Shown: one piece after another, positions 38,110-45,295 of the stretch
Layout of the letters: each line of letters begins with the position of its first letter
How positions within the stretch are numbered: the stretch's first letter is position 1
DNA from: Rhodospirillaceae bacterium
Lineage (GTDB): Bacteria; Pseudomonadota; Alphaproteobacteria; Rhodospirillales; UBA2165
Reading direction: 5' to 3'
NCBI GenBank assembly: GCA_018649725.1
Contig: JABIHH010000062.1
Location: 49,588-113,587 of the forward strand
DNA: 64,000 bases
Notes under the pieces: model-generated
The model's database searches: none
What the model saw: only the letters and a program-made list of their open reading frames with translations
What the model was told of the DNA's origin: nothing
Translations under genes and position numbers: made by a program

Positions 38110-38469
38110 ATGTCTGATAAATATCTTATTAATTGCCAACAGGGTAATGACGATTTGGAAAAAGCAACGGTTGCAATGATTGTTGCAGGTGCGGCCTCGG
38201 CTATGAACAGTGAAACAGCGATGTTTCTGACCTGCGAAGCGGTCACAATGGCTAAAAAAGGCGCTGCTGATGGCATGCAGGCGGAAGGGTATCCTGCGAT
38301 GAGTGACCTGATGGAAGCTTATTTTGAAAATGAAGGTAAATTGTGGGTCTGCCCAGTTTGTGCAGCTGCGCACGGTATTACCGAAGACGATTTAGTTGAA
38401 GGTGCTGAAATTGCTGGTGCTGCCAGAACCATTGGCTTTGTCAGCGACGGCGCAAAAATTCTGATGTAA
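38110..38469 (+). CDS. DsrE-family protein
   Basis: A 119-residue cytosolic protein of the DsrE/DsrF/TusD superfamily. It shows the glycine-rich helix region KATVAMIVAGAASAM (about 18-32), FLTCEAVTMAKKG (about 39-51) and a CxxC motif in LWVCPVCAAAHGIT (about 78-91). Members handle persulfide sulfur or membrane-linked sulfur transfer. It lies 79 bp upstream of the cysteine synthase-glutaredoxin fusion, consistent with sulfur metabolism, and is divergent from the BTAD regulator. AGGGA lies upstream of the ATG. Confidence 0.85.
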   Translation: MSDKYLINCQQGNDDLEKATVAMIVAGAASAMNSETAMFLTCEAVTMAKKGAADGMQAEGYPAMSDLMEAYFENEGKLWVCPVCAAAHGITEDDLVEGAEIAGAARTIGFVSDGAKILM

Positions 38470-38548
38470 GTAGCTGTTGTCGAAGGGCCGGTCTGTTGTG
38501 TAGGCTGGCCCAACGATGATTAAAAAAAACGATTTCAGGGAACAAAAA

Positions 38549-40039
38549 ATGGCTGAAATATATTCAAATATACTCGAAACGGTTGGAAATACGCCGGTCG
38601 TTAAGATCAACAAGCTCGCGCCGGAAGGCATCGACCTTTATGTGAAAATTGAAGCGTTCAATCCGATGGGCTCGGTCAAAGATCGGCTTGCTCTCAACGT
38701 GATTGAGCAGGCGGAAAAAGACGGCACTTTGTCGCCGGGCCAAACAGTCGTTGAAGCGACCAGTGGCAATACCGGCATCGGCCTTGCTATGGTGTGCGCG
38801 CAAAAAGGCTATCCCTTGGTCATCGTGATGGCTGAGAATTTCAGTGTCGAGCGACGCAAGCTGATGCGCTTTTTGGGTGCCGATGTGGTGCTGACACCGG
38901 CGGCCGAAAAAGGTACCGGTATGTTGGCCAAGGCGGTTGAGTTGGCTGAGACGCATGGCTGGTTCCTGGCGCGGCAGTTTGAGAACGAAGCCAATGCCGA
39001 TGCTCATTCAAATACCACAGCGCCCGAAATTCTCGATGCCTTTGAAGGTAAGAAGCTCGATTACTGGGTCTCGGGTTACGGCACCGGTGGCACGTTGAAA
39101 GGCGTTGCCCGTGTTTTAAAAGAGAAACGCCCGGAGATTAAAGTCATCGCCTGTGAGCCTGACAATGCGCCGCTCTTGGGTAGTGGTATCTCCCAGCCTT
39201 TGAACGATGATGGCTCGGTCGCTGAAAGCCATCCTTTTTTCCGCCCGCACTTAATGCAAGGTTGGACAACAGATTTTATTCCTAAATTAGTCAGCGACGT
39301 TGTCGATGACGAGCTGATTGACGAGATTGTGCCAATTGATGGTGCAGAATCCTTGAGACTGTCCAAAGAACTCGCCTTACAAGAAGGCATTTTCGTTGGC
39401 ATTTCTGGTGGTGCGACACTCGCCGGTGCCTTGGAAATAGCTAAAAAAGCGCCTAAAGGATCGAGCATATTATGCATGTTACCCGATACGGGTGAGCGTT
39501 ATCTGAGCACGACCTTGTTCGAAGACGTGCCGGTCGATATGACCAAAAAAGAGATCGAGATTTCTCGCTCAACGCCACGCTACCATTTCGGCGCAACACC
39601 GCCGCCACCGGCTCCTGCCCAAGAAGAAGAGGTTGTAGCGGCTAAGGCAGAAGCTTTGGCCTTTGTTGAAAAAGCCATCAGTAACCCGGATGAGCCGGTT
39701 GTGATGTTTGCTTTGGAGTGGTGCGAATTCTGTTGGTCGGTGCGCAAAATGTTTGCCGAGTTTGATATTCCTTACCGCTCGATCGATTTGGATTCAGTGG
39801 AATACCAAAAAGAAAACCTCGGTGGTGATATTCGCGTCGCGCTCAAGGAGCAAATTTCCTCACCGACAATTCCGCAGATTTTTGTCGGTAAAGAATATAT
39901 CGGTGGCTGCACGGAAACCTTCGACGCTTTTAATGAAGGAAAGCTACAGGGATTGCTGAAATCCAATGCCGTTGCCTTTAAAGAAGGTAGTGATGTCGAT
40001 GCTTATTCCTTCCTGCCAACTTGGCTGCACCCAAGGTAA
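38549..40039 (+). CDS. cysK: Cysteine synthase fused to a C-terminal glutaredoxin domain
   Basis: A 496-residue fusion. The N-terminal O-acetylserine sulfhydrylase (about 1-330) has the PLP Lys in MGSVKDRLALNV (about 45), TSGNTGIGLAM (about 70), GTGGTLKGVARV (about 178) and GISGGATLAG. A Pro/Glu-rich linker (PPPPAPAQEEE) leads to a glutaredoxin (about 370-490) with active site WCEFCWS, cis-Pro motif TIPQIFVG and GGCTETFDAF. The ATG at 38549 has AGGGA upstream and is preferred over the one at 38516. The fusion could channel glutathione-derived reducing power to sulfide or persulfide for cysteine synthesis; this is inferred. An MFS gene follows after 5 bp. Confidence 0.92.
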   Translation: MAEIYSNILETVGNTPVVKINKLAPEGIDLYVKIEAFNPMGSVKDRLALNVIEQAEKDGTLSPGQTVVEATSGNTGIGLAMVCAQKGYPLVIVMAENFSVERRKLMRFLGADVVLTPAAEKGTGMLAKAVELAETHGWFLARQFENEANADAHSNTTAPEILDAFEGKKLDYWVSGYGTGGTLKGVARVLKEKRPEIKVIACEPDNAPLLGSGISQPLNDDGSVAESHPFFRPHLMQGWTTDFIPKLVSDVVDDELIDEIVPIDGAESLRLSKELALQEGIFVGISGGATLAGALEIAKKAPKGSSILCMLPDTGERYLSTTLFEDVPVDMTKKEIEISRSTPRYHFGATPPPPAPAQEEEVVAAKAEALAFVEKAISNPDEPVVMFALEWCEFCWSVRKMFAEFDIPYRSIDLDSVEYQKENLGGDIRVALKEQISSPTIPQIFVGKEYIGGCTETFDAFNEGKLQGLLKSNAVAFKEGSDVDAYSFLPTWLHPR

Positions 40040-40044
40040 GTCGA

Positions 40045-41274
40045 ATGAACGAAGCCGAACAATTTGAAGAACAACCCTATGGTTGGGTGATCGTCGCCAT
40101 CGCTACTTTGTTTATGGCTTTGGGGTTCGGCTCTAACGTTACCGTGCCGGTTCTGGTCAAGCCCTTCGAGGAGGAATTTGGCTGGAACCGCGCGGCGATT
40201 TCGATGGCTTATACGGCGCTGACGATTGGCGCCGCGGCGGGCGGTCTTTTTTGGGGAACGTTGTCGGATAAAATTGGTGCTAAGCGTATTGTCGCATTTG
40301 GTGTCGTTATGTTGTCCGGCTCTCTCACCCTGATTGGCCTGCAAGATCAGCTATGGATGATCTATCTGTTGTATTTTGTCATTGGCGGTTTTGGCTTCGC
40401 CTGCATGTTTACGCCGCTTCTGGCTCTGACGGGATTATGGTTCAATCGCCGCAAAGGTTTGGCGCTCGGTATTGTGACGGCAGGTGGCGCTATTGGTCAA
40501 GGTGTAGCGCCGGTGGTTTTTCAAATGATGATTTCGAACAGCAATTGGCGGGATGCTATTTTCTATTTGGGCGTGGGTTATTTTGTTGTGATGTTGCCAA
40601 CCGTATTTTTGCTGCGCCAGCCGCCGGTTTTGGTGAATTCATCAGAAACTGTCAGCCGTTCTGATGCAAATATTTGGGGGCTGTCACACCGTATTACCAT
40701 TCCCTGGCTCGCTTTGGCGGGAATCTTTTGCTGCATTTGCATGGCGGTGCCGATTGTTCATCTCGTCCCCCTTGTTGTCGGGCTCAAGCAATCGCCGGAG
40801 ACAGCCGCCGGTTTGCTGCTCACCTTGATGGTGAGTGGCACTTTTGGGCGGGTGTTTTTTGGTGCGGTCGCTGATCGTATTGGCGCACTTTACACCTATT
40901 TTGTTGCCTCGCTTATGCAGACGGTCATGGTGTTCTGGTTTACCCAAAGCGAGACCTTGATCGTGCTTCATATTATTGCTGCCATATTCGGCTTTGGCTT
41001 TTCAGGTGTCATGACCAGTTTGCTTATTTGTGCACGGGAAGCCGCTCCCTTACGAATGGCTGGTTTTGCTGCTTCCGTTATCTCTGGTGCGGCTTGGCTC
41101 GGTATGGGTATTGGCAGCTATCAAGGCGGCTATTTTTACGATTTGACCGGGAGCTATGCCTGGTCCTATGGCAACGCCGCGATAGCCGGTATTGTCAATT
41201 TAGTGATCCTTGCTGCCTTAATCCTTTACCGAAAAAAACAACACGAGTTGCTGCCAGTGGGCGCCTCCGCCTAA
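40045..41274 (+). CDS. MFS transporter, monocarboxylate/OFA-like
   Basis: A 409-residue permease with about 12 membrane helices. The start MNEAEQFEEQPYGWVIVAIA, the loop GTLSDKIGAKRI (about 71-82) and LWFNRRKGLALGIVTAGGAI (about 131-150) resemble MFS groups for monocarboxylates or oxalate/formate. The ATG at 40045 is preferred over one 24 bp earlier because it leaves 5 bp after the fusion gene stop. Substrate unknown; co-transcription with the cysteine synthase fusion is likely, so a sulfur or organic-acid substrate is possible. Confidence 0.87.
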   Translation: MNEAEQFEEQPYGWVIVAIATLFMALGFGSNVTVPVLVKPFEEEFGWNRAAISMAYTALTIGAAAGGLFWGTLSDKIGAKRIVAFGVVMLSGSLTLIGLQDQLWMIYLLYFVIGGFGFACMFTPLLALTGLWFNRRKGLALGIVTAGGAIGQGVAPVVFQMMISNSNWRDAIFYLGVGYFVVMLPTVFLLRQPPVLVNSSETVSRSDANIWGLSHRITIPWLALAGIFCCICMAVPIVHLVPLVVGLKQSPETAAGLLLTLMVSGTFGRVFFGAVADRIGALYTYFVASLMQTVMVFWFTQSETLIVLHIIAAIFGFGFSGVMTSLLICAREAAPLRMAGFAASVISGAAWLGMGIGSYQGGYFYDLTGSYAWSYGNAAIAGIVNLVILAALILYRKKQHELLPVGASA

Positions 41275-41311
41275 GCTTGGCCTGTCCCGGCTCTTCCGCT
41301 ATACCTCGCTG

Positions 41312-42496
41312 ATGGATGAAGATACCCAAAGATTTGACGTTATTATTATTGGCGCAGGCGCCGCCGGGCTCATGTGTGCTGGCGAAGCGCAAAAGCGTGG
41401 ACGCCGGGTGCTGGTGATTGATAAGGCCGCCAAGGTCGGTGAGAAAATCCGTATCTCCGGTGGCGGGCGCGCGAACTTCACCAATCTTTACGCCTCTCCG
41501 GCAAATTATCTGTCAGAAAACCCGCATTTTTGCGTCTCAGCCTTAAAGCGCTACAGCCAACATGATTTCATCGCCCTGGTCGAGCAGCATAGCATCGCTT
41601 ATCACGAACGTGATCATGGCCAGCTTTTTTGCGAGGGCACGGCCCAGCAGATTACCGGCATGCTCTTGGATGAAGCCCGCGACGTCCGTATTTTAACATC
41701 GTCGCAGGTATCCCATATTTCAAAAGACGGGAGCGGGTTTGCTGTTGAGACGGATCAGGGAAACTTCACCGCTTTGTCTCTGGTGATTGCGACGGGCGGC
41801 CCGTCAATTCCCAAAATGGGCGCCAGCGGTTTTGGCTATGATGTCGCGAGGCAGTTTGGTCTGAAAGTGATTGAGCCCCGCGCTGGGCTGGTGCCGTTGA
41901 CGTTTGATACGGACGTTCTGGAAAAGCTTGAGGGCTTGGCCGGTGTGTCGCTTGATGCAGAAGTAAAGCTTGGCAAAATAAAATTCACTGAGGGTTTGTT
42001 ATTCACTCACCAGGGGATCAGTGGACCCGTTATTTTGCAGATTTCGTCCTACTGGCAGCACGGCGATACGATTACGATCAACTTATTGCCGGATATCGAT
42101 GTATTTCAATTTTTAAAGGAAGCCAAAGACGGCGAGCCCAAAAAAGAGGTACGAACGGCGCTGGCGCATCTATTGCCCAAGCGCCTAGCACAAAAAATGG
42201 TCGACTGGGCTGGTTGCGACACCCGTCTGGCTGAAACTTCCGACAAAGCGCTTAGACGTTTGGGCGCGCAAATAAACGCCTGGGCTTTGACACCCAAAGG
42301 CTCAGAGGGGATGCGCACCGCCGAAGTGACGGTGGGTGGTGTGGACACGAAAGAGCTGTCTTCGAAAACCATGGAGGCCAATGCCGTTCCCGGGCTGTAT
42401 TTCATTGGTGAAGTTGTCGACGTCACCGGGCATCTCGGTGGATACAATTTTCAATGGGCCTGGGCATCCGGGCATGCCTGCGGTCAGGTGGCTTGA
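41312..42496 (+). CDS. BaiN/HI0933-type FAD-dependent oxidoreductase
   Basis: A 394-residue flavoprotein. The FAD dinucleotide fold is VIIIGAGAAGLMCAGEAQKR (about 10-29), followed by the family-typical ISGGGRANFTN (about 47-57), IATGGPSIPKMGASGFGYDV (about 154-173) and the C-terminal GGYNFQWAWASGHACG (about 376-391). Members are predicted flavoenzymes of uncertain substrate; BaiN in gut bacteria reduces bile acids, but that is not implied here. It lies between the MFS gene and xerD on the same strand. Confidence 0.9.
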   Translation: MDEDTQRFDVIIIGAGAAGLMCAGEAQKRGRRVLVIDKAAKVGEKIRISGGGRANFTNLYASPANYLSENPHFCVSALKRYSQHDFIALVEQHSIAYHERDHGQLFCEGTAQQITGMLLDEARDVRILTSSQVSHISKDGSGFAVETDQGNFTALSLVIATGGPSIPKMGASGFGYDVARQFGLKVIEPRAGLVPLTFDTDVLEKLEGLAGVSLDAEVKLGKIKFTEGLLFTHQGISGPVILQISSYWQHGDTITINLLPDIDVFQFLKEAKDGEPKKEVRTALAHLLPKRLAQKMVDWAGCDTRLAETSDKALRRLGAQINAWALTPKGSEGMRTAEVTVGGVDTKELSSKTMEANAVPGLYFIGEVVDVTGHLGGYNFQWAWASGHACGQVA

Positions 42497-42542
42497 ACGC
42501 CTCGGTTATCACTGATTAACCAATCTCAGCTATAATCCACCA

Positions 42543-43478
42543 ATGTTACGCAAAAAAAGAGCTCAGCCGAAACCACCACCTTCTCAGCAAGTAGAGATAT
42601 TTCTGGAGATGATGGCGGCTGAGCGGGGGGCATCTGTCAACACGATCGCTGCCTATCGGCGTGATCTGGGTGAGTTTGGCGTCTTTATGATGCGGCGGAA
42701 ACGCAACATTGAAGCGGCCGATGCCAAAAATATTCAAGATTATCTAGCCCAATTGAAAACGAAAGGCCGGGCAGCGACGACCCATGCCCGCAAACTATCC
42801 GTGCTTAAGCAATTTTTCCAGTTTCTCTATGCTGAACGCATGCGAGATGATGACCCCTCGGCCCGGATCGATGGGCCAAAAACCGGTCGTGCGCTGCCGA
42901 AATACCTCAGCGAAGACGAAGTGGACAGATTGCTGAGCGCTGCAAGAGAGCAAAGGGGAGCGACCGGGGCTCGCATGACGGCCTTGGTTGAACTGCTCTA
43001 TGCCACAGGATTGCGTGTGTCGGAATTGGTCGGTCTGCCTTTGACTGCTATATCAAGGGACGGACAAATGGTTTTAGTGCGTGGCAAAGGCAATAAGGAG
43101 CGCATGGTCCCCCTGAGTGATCCTGCGAGAGAAGCGATCGCGGCTTATTTGGAAGTGCGGACTGGCTTTTTAATTAAAGCTATGCCGTCGAATTTCCTGT
43201 TTCCGTCCAAAGCGAAGGAGGGGCATCTCACGCGGGCGGGGTTTGGATTGCTGTTGAAGGACTTAGCCATTGCTGCCGGCCTTGAGCCAAAGCGGGTATC
43301 GCCGCATGTTCTACGTCACTCTTTTGCCAGTCATATGCTGGCCCATGGCGCAGATCTCAGAACTTTGCAGCAGTTGTTGGGCCACGCCGATATTTCGACG
43401 ACGCAAATTTATACGCATGTATTGGAAGAGCGCTTAAAAAACCTCGTGACCCGCAGCCATCCGTTAGCGCAACTTTAA
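42543..43478 (+). CDS. xerD: Site-specific tyrosine recombinase XerD
   Basis: Resolves chromosome dimers at dif with XerC. The 311 residues have an N-terminal SAM-like core-binding domain (about 15-100) and the catalytic domain with Arg in YATGLRVSELVG (about 158), Lys in VRGKGNKERM (about 182), HxxR in SPHVLRHSFASHML (about 255), His in LGHADISTT (about 280) and Tyr in QIYTHV (about 288). Proximity to aroK-aroB is shared with other alphaproteobacteria, which favours a chromosomal Xer protein over a mobile integrase. Confidence 0.92.
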   Translation: MLRKKRAQPKPPPSQQVEIFLEMMAAERGASVNTIAAYRRDLGEFGVFMMRRKRNIEAADAKNIQDYLAQLKTKGRAATTHARKLSVLKQFFQFLYAERMRDDDPSARIDGPKTGRALPKYLSEDEVDRLLSAAREQRGATGARMTALVELLYATGLRVSELVGLPLTAISRDGQMVLVRGKGNKERMVPLSDPAREAIAAYLEVRTGFLIKAMPSNFLFPSKAKEGHLTRAGFGLLLKDLAIAAGLEPKRVSPHVLRHSFASHMLAHGADLRTLQQLLGHADISTTQIYTHVLEERLKNLVTRSHPLAQL

Positions 43479-43497
43479 GGCCAAATATTAAGGTGGG

Positions 43498-43701
43498 CTA
43501 TTTTTTACGAAACTCGGCTTTGCGTTGCTCGTAGGCGGAGTCCAAATTCGTTTTGGTTTGTTTTAGGCCTTTGCTCAGCGCGGCTGCAGCTTCCGCTTCG
43601 GTCTTAGTCAACGCACTGCCAAAAGCATTGCCGCCAAAACTAGCGGTCGGACTTCGCTTGCCAACGCCAAAAAAATAACTTTTTTGTCGATAGAGCCGTT
43701 C
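43498..43701 (-). pseudogene. Open frame with coding-like tail but no start codon
   Basis: A minus-strand frame of 67 codons, open from GAA at 43701 to TAG at 43498. It reads YFFGVGKRSPTASFGGNAFG, then SALTKTEAEAAAALSKGLKQ and a basic C-terminus AYEQRKAEFRKK, with the look of a real small protein. No ATG, GTG or TTG lies in frame; the only nearby ATG (43706) is in another frame separated by A6 and T7 runs. A one-base change in either run would join them. It may be a frameshifted gene, a sequencing error in a homopolymer, or a gene with an unusual start. It sits 19 bp past the xerD stop, convergent. Confidence 0.45.
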
Positions 43702-43706
43702 TCATA

Positions 43707-44252
43707 TTAATGATGTCCACTATGGTCAGATTTTCCGGAGTAACCTCTGAGTTGGTTGTAAGTGACAACCTGGTGTTGGGTTAAGATTGCCGGCGTCTTT
43801 AGGTGAGTTTCCAGGTGAACTTGTCTAAGTTTGCTTCTAACACTCGCAATCTTTTCAAGTTGCTTGGCCAAACTTTTCCGCGTGACATTCTTATTCGCAA
43901 ACATTTGATCGAGGTTTCTTTCCTGTTGCACCAAAGCCGTGCCGAACTGTATGGCTTGAGACTGCATGTGAAGAAATAGCGCCTGTATGGACGCCCTTTG
44001 CTTATCGCTGAGACCTATTTTATCAGCGAATTCAATGAGATGTGCCGGTCCCGGCATACCGTTGAGCTCAGCTGCCTTGGCTAGACCCCAGCCGCGTCCA
44101 TTAAGTAAATCATCGACATCCTTCTCGGACAGTGATTTTATTTGGCGTTTTTCCTGACCCGCATAAGGCGACTTTGATGCTTCGTTGGCAAAACTTTCGG
44201 GCGAAACCAACAGCAGGGCTAAAAGCGCTAAAATCGAAACAGATAATTTCAT
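43707..44252 (-). CDS. Spy/CpxP-like periplasmic protein (LTXXQ-type)
   Basis: A 181-residue exported protein. The signal MKLSVSILALLALLLVSPES ends near FANEA. The helical body (about 45-165) has the Spy/CpxP pattern IEFADKIGLSDKQRASIQAL, a long amphipathic middle and a late ILTQHQVVTYNQL that resembles the LT..Q motif. The C-terminus is His-rich (SDHSGHH). Such proteins act as periplasmic chaperones or metal-responsive factors. The ATG at 44252 has GGAG 5 nt upstream. It is the last gene of the copper-type operon with two cytochromes. Confidence 0.8.
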   Translation of the reverse strand: MKLSVSILALLALLLVSPESFANEASKSPYAGQEKRQIKSLSEKDVDDLLNGRGWGLAKAAELNGMPGPAHLIEFADKIGLSDKQRASIQALFLHMQSQAIQFGTALVQQERNLDQMFANKNVTRKSLAKQLEKIASVRSKLRQVHLETHLKTPAILTQHQVVTYNQLRGYSGKSDHSGHH

Positions 44253-44272
44253 GATATCTCCACTCAATTGAG

Positions 44273-44668
44273 TTAAAAAATGCCAGCTTGTTTTTGCACA
44301 TAGCGCACGTATTTAACAATACTGGCGACAATTCCATCATTGGTTCCGGGAACTGGTGGCATGTTGCCAAATTTCCAGTGATGCGCGCGCGTGCCATTTT
44401 TTGCCGCCAAAAAGAAAGCGCCGTCGGCATGATGACCCGGGTGATAGACTCGGTGCAGAAAGGGCGGGCCTTGCTTTGTGCCTTTGAGATCGACCCCATG
44501 ACAACTCGAACAAAATTTTCCATAGAGCATTTTGTTGAGATTTAGCTCCGCCGGAACATTGGGTGATTCTACACCAGCATTTTGAGCCAGGCTCAGGGTT
44601 GGCGACATAAAAATAATTAAGGCAATCACAATTGCTGAAATTTGCATAGACTGGAAGCCGAATTTCAT
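44273..44668 (-). CDS. Periplasmic c-type cytochrome (single haem)
   Basis: A 131-residue exported protein with a signal peptide (MQISAIVIALIIFMSPTLSL, cut near LAQ) and one haem-binding CSSCH (about 53-57). A late Met (GNMPPVPGTNDG, about 101-112) is the likely sixth haem ligand. GGAG lies 7 nt before the ATG. It follows the first cytochrome gene by 11 bp and precedes the Spy-like gene by 20 bp, so the three form an operon. Confidence 0.85.
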   Translation of the reverse strand: MKFGFQSMQISAIVIALIIFMSPTLSLAQNAGVESPNVPAELNLNKMLYGKFCSSCHGVDLKGTKQGPPFLHRVYHPGHHADGAFFLAAKNGTRAHHWKFGNMPPVPGTNDGIVASIVKYVRYVQKQAGIF

Positions 44669-44679
44669 ATCTTACTCCA

Positions 44680-45216
44680 TTAATGTCCGTGTGATTTCTG
44701 TTTCTTGGGCATCATCATGCCTTTCTCTGAACCCATTTCTGAATTGTGATTGGAGCCCTGAGATGCTGCATGGCCCGGATTCATCTTATCCTGCATCATT
44801 TGCATTTTCATTGGCCAATGACTTTTTATGAAAGCAATCGTTGCCCAAATTTCTTTGTCGGATAGAGAATCACGAAACGGCGGCATGCCATCATCAATCG
44901 GCTTGCCAGATTTATTTCGGCTTCCCTTGGTAATTTGATCAAAATGAATCTGGTCTCCATGGTGGAAGCCGTGTCCCTTGGCATCTAACCGTGGCGGCTT
45001 TCTTTTGCCAAAATCCTTGGGGTTTTCCGGGCCCTGGCGATCTACGCCGTGGCACGCAGCACAATTCTCCTGGTAAATACTCTTGCCGATAGCGATCTGG
45101 GCTTTGTCATTTATGTCTACAGGATGATTTGCGAAAGAGGGTGATGCGACTGCCACAAAAATGGCGCTTAACAGCACCTGTTTAACTTTATTTGACATAG
45201 ATACTCGCTTTTTCAT
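44680..45216 (-). CDS. Periplasmic c-type cytochrome with Met/His-rich tail
   Basis: A 178-residue exported protein. The signal peptide (VLLSAIFVAVASPSFA) is followed by haem-binding CAACHG (about 52-57) and a Met ligand in DDGMPPFRDSLSDKEIW (about 108-124). The C-terminal tail of about 40 residues is rich in Met and His (MKMQMMQDKMNPGH, then MMMPKK and HGH), a composition typical of copper-binding periplasmic proteins. It is the first gene of the operon; its upstream region holds a CueR-type promoter. The start may be at 45216 or at the ATG six codons later; neither has a strong ribosome binding site. Confidence 0.85.
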   Translation of the reverse strand: MKKRVSMSNKVKQVLLSAIFVAVASPSFANHPVDINDKAQIAIGKSIYQENCAACHGVDRQGPENPKDFGKRKPPRLDAKGHGFHHGDQIHFDQITKGSRNKSGKPIDDGMPPFRDSLSDKEIWATIAFIKSHWPMKMQMMQDKMNPGHAASQGSNHNSEMGSEKGMMMPKKQKSHGH

Positions 45217-45249
45217 GAATAGAATTCAATTTTGATTTCGATAAATTGA

Positions 45250-45280
45250 GACATAGACCTTCCTCCCCCTGGAAGGTCAA
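45250..45280 (-). promoter_or_regulatory. CueR-type copper-responsive promoter/operator
   Basis: On the minus strand: TTGACC (45280-45275), a 19-bp spacer and TATGTC (45255-45250). Within it GACCTTCC and GGAAGGTC form a perfect dyad spaced by 7 bp, giving ACCTTCC-N7-GGAAGGT, the form of CueR operators at E. coli copA and cueO. The 19-bp spacing is the MerR-family hallmark. Transcription would start near 45243, 27 bp before the first cytochrome start. Confidence 0.75.
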
Positions 45281-45295
45281 ATTACAATTTCGTAA

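Noticed and set aside
45250..45280. Dyad as terminator of the RND operon
   Set aside because: No T-run follows, and the exact CueR spacing with -35 and -10 boxes explains it better as a promoter.
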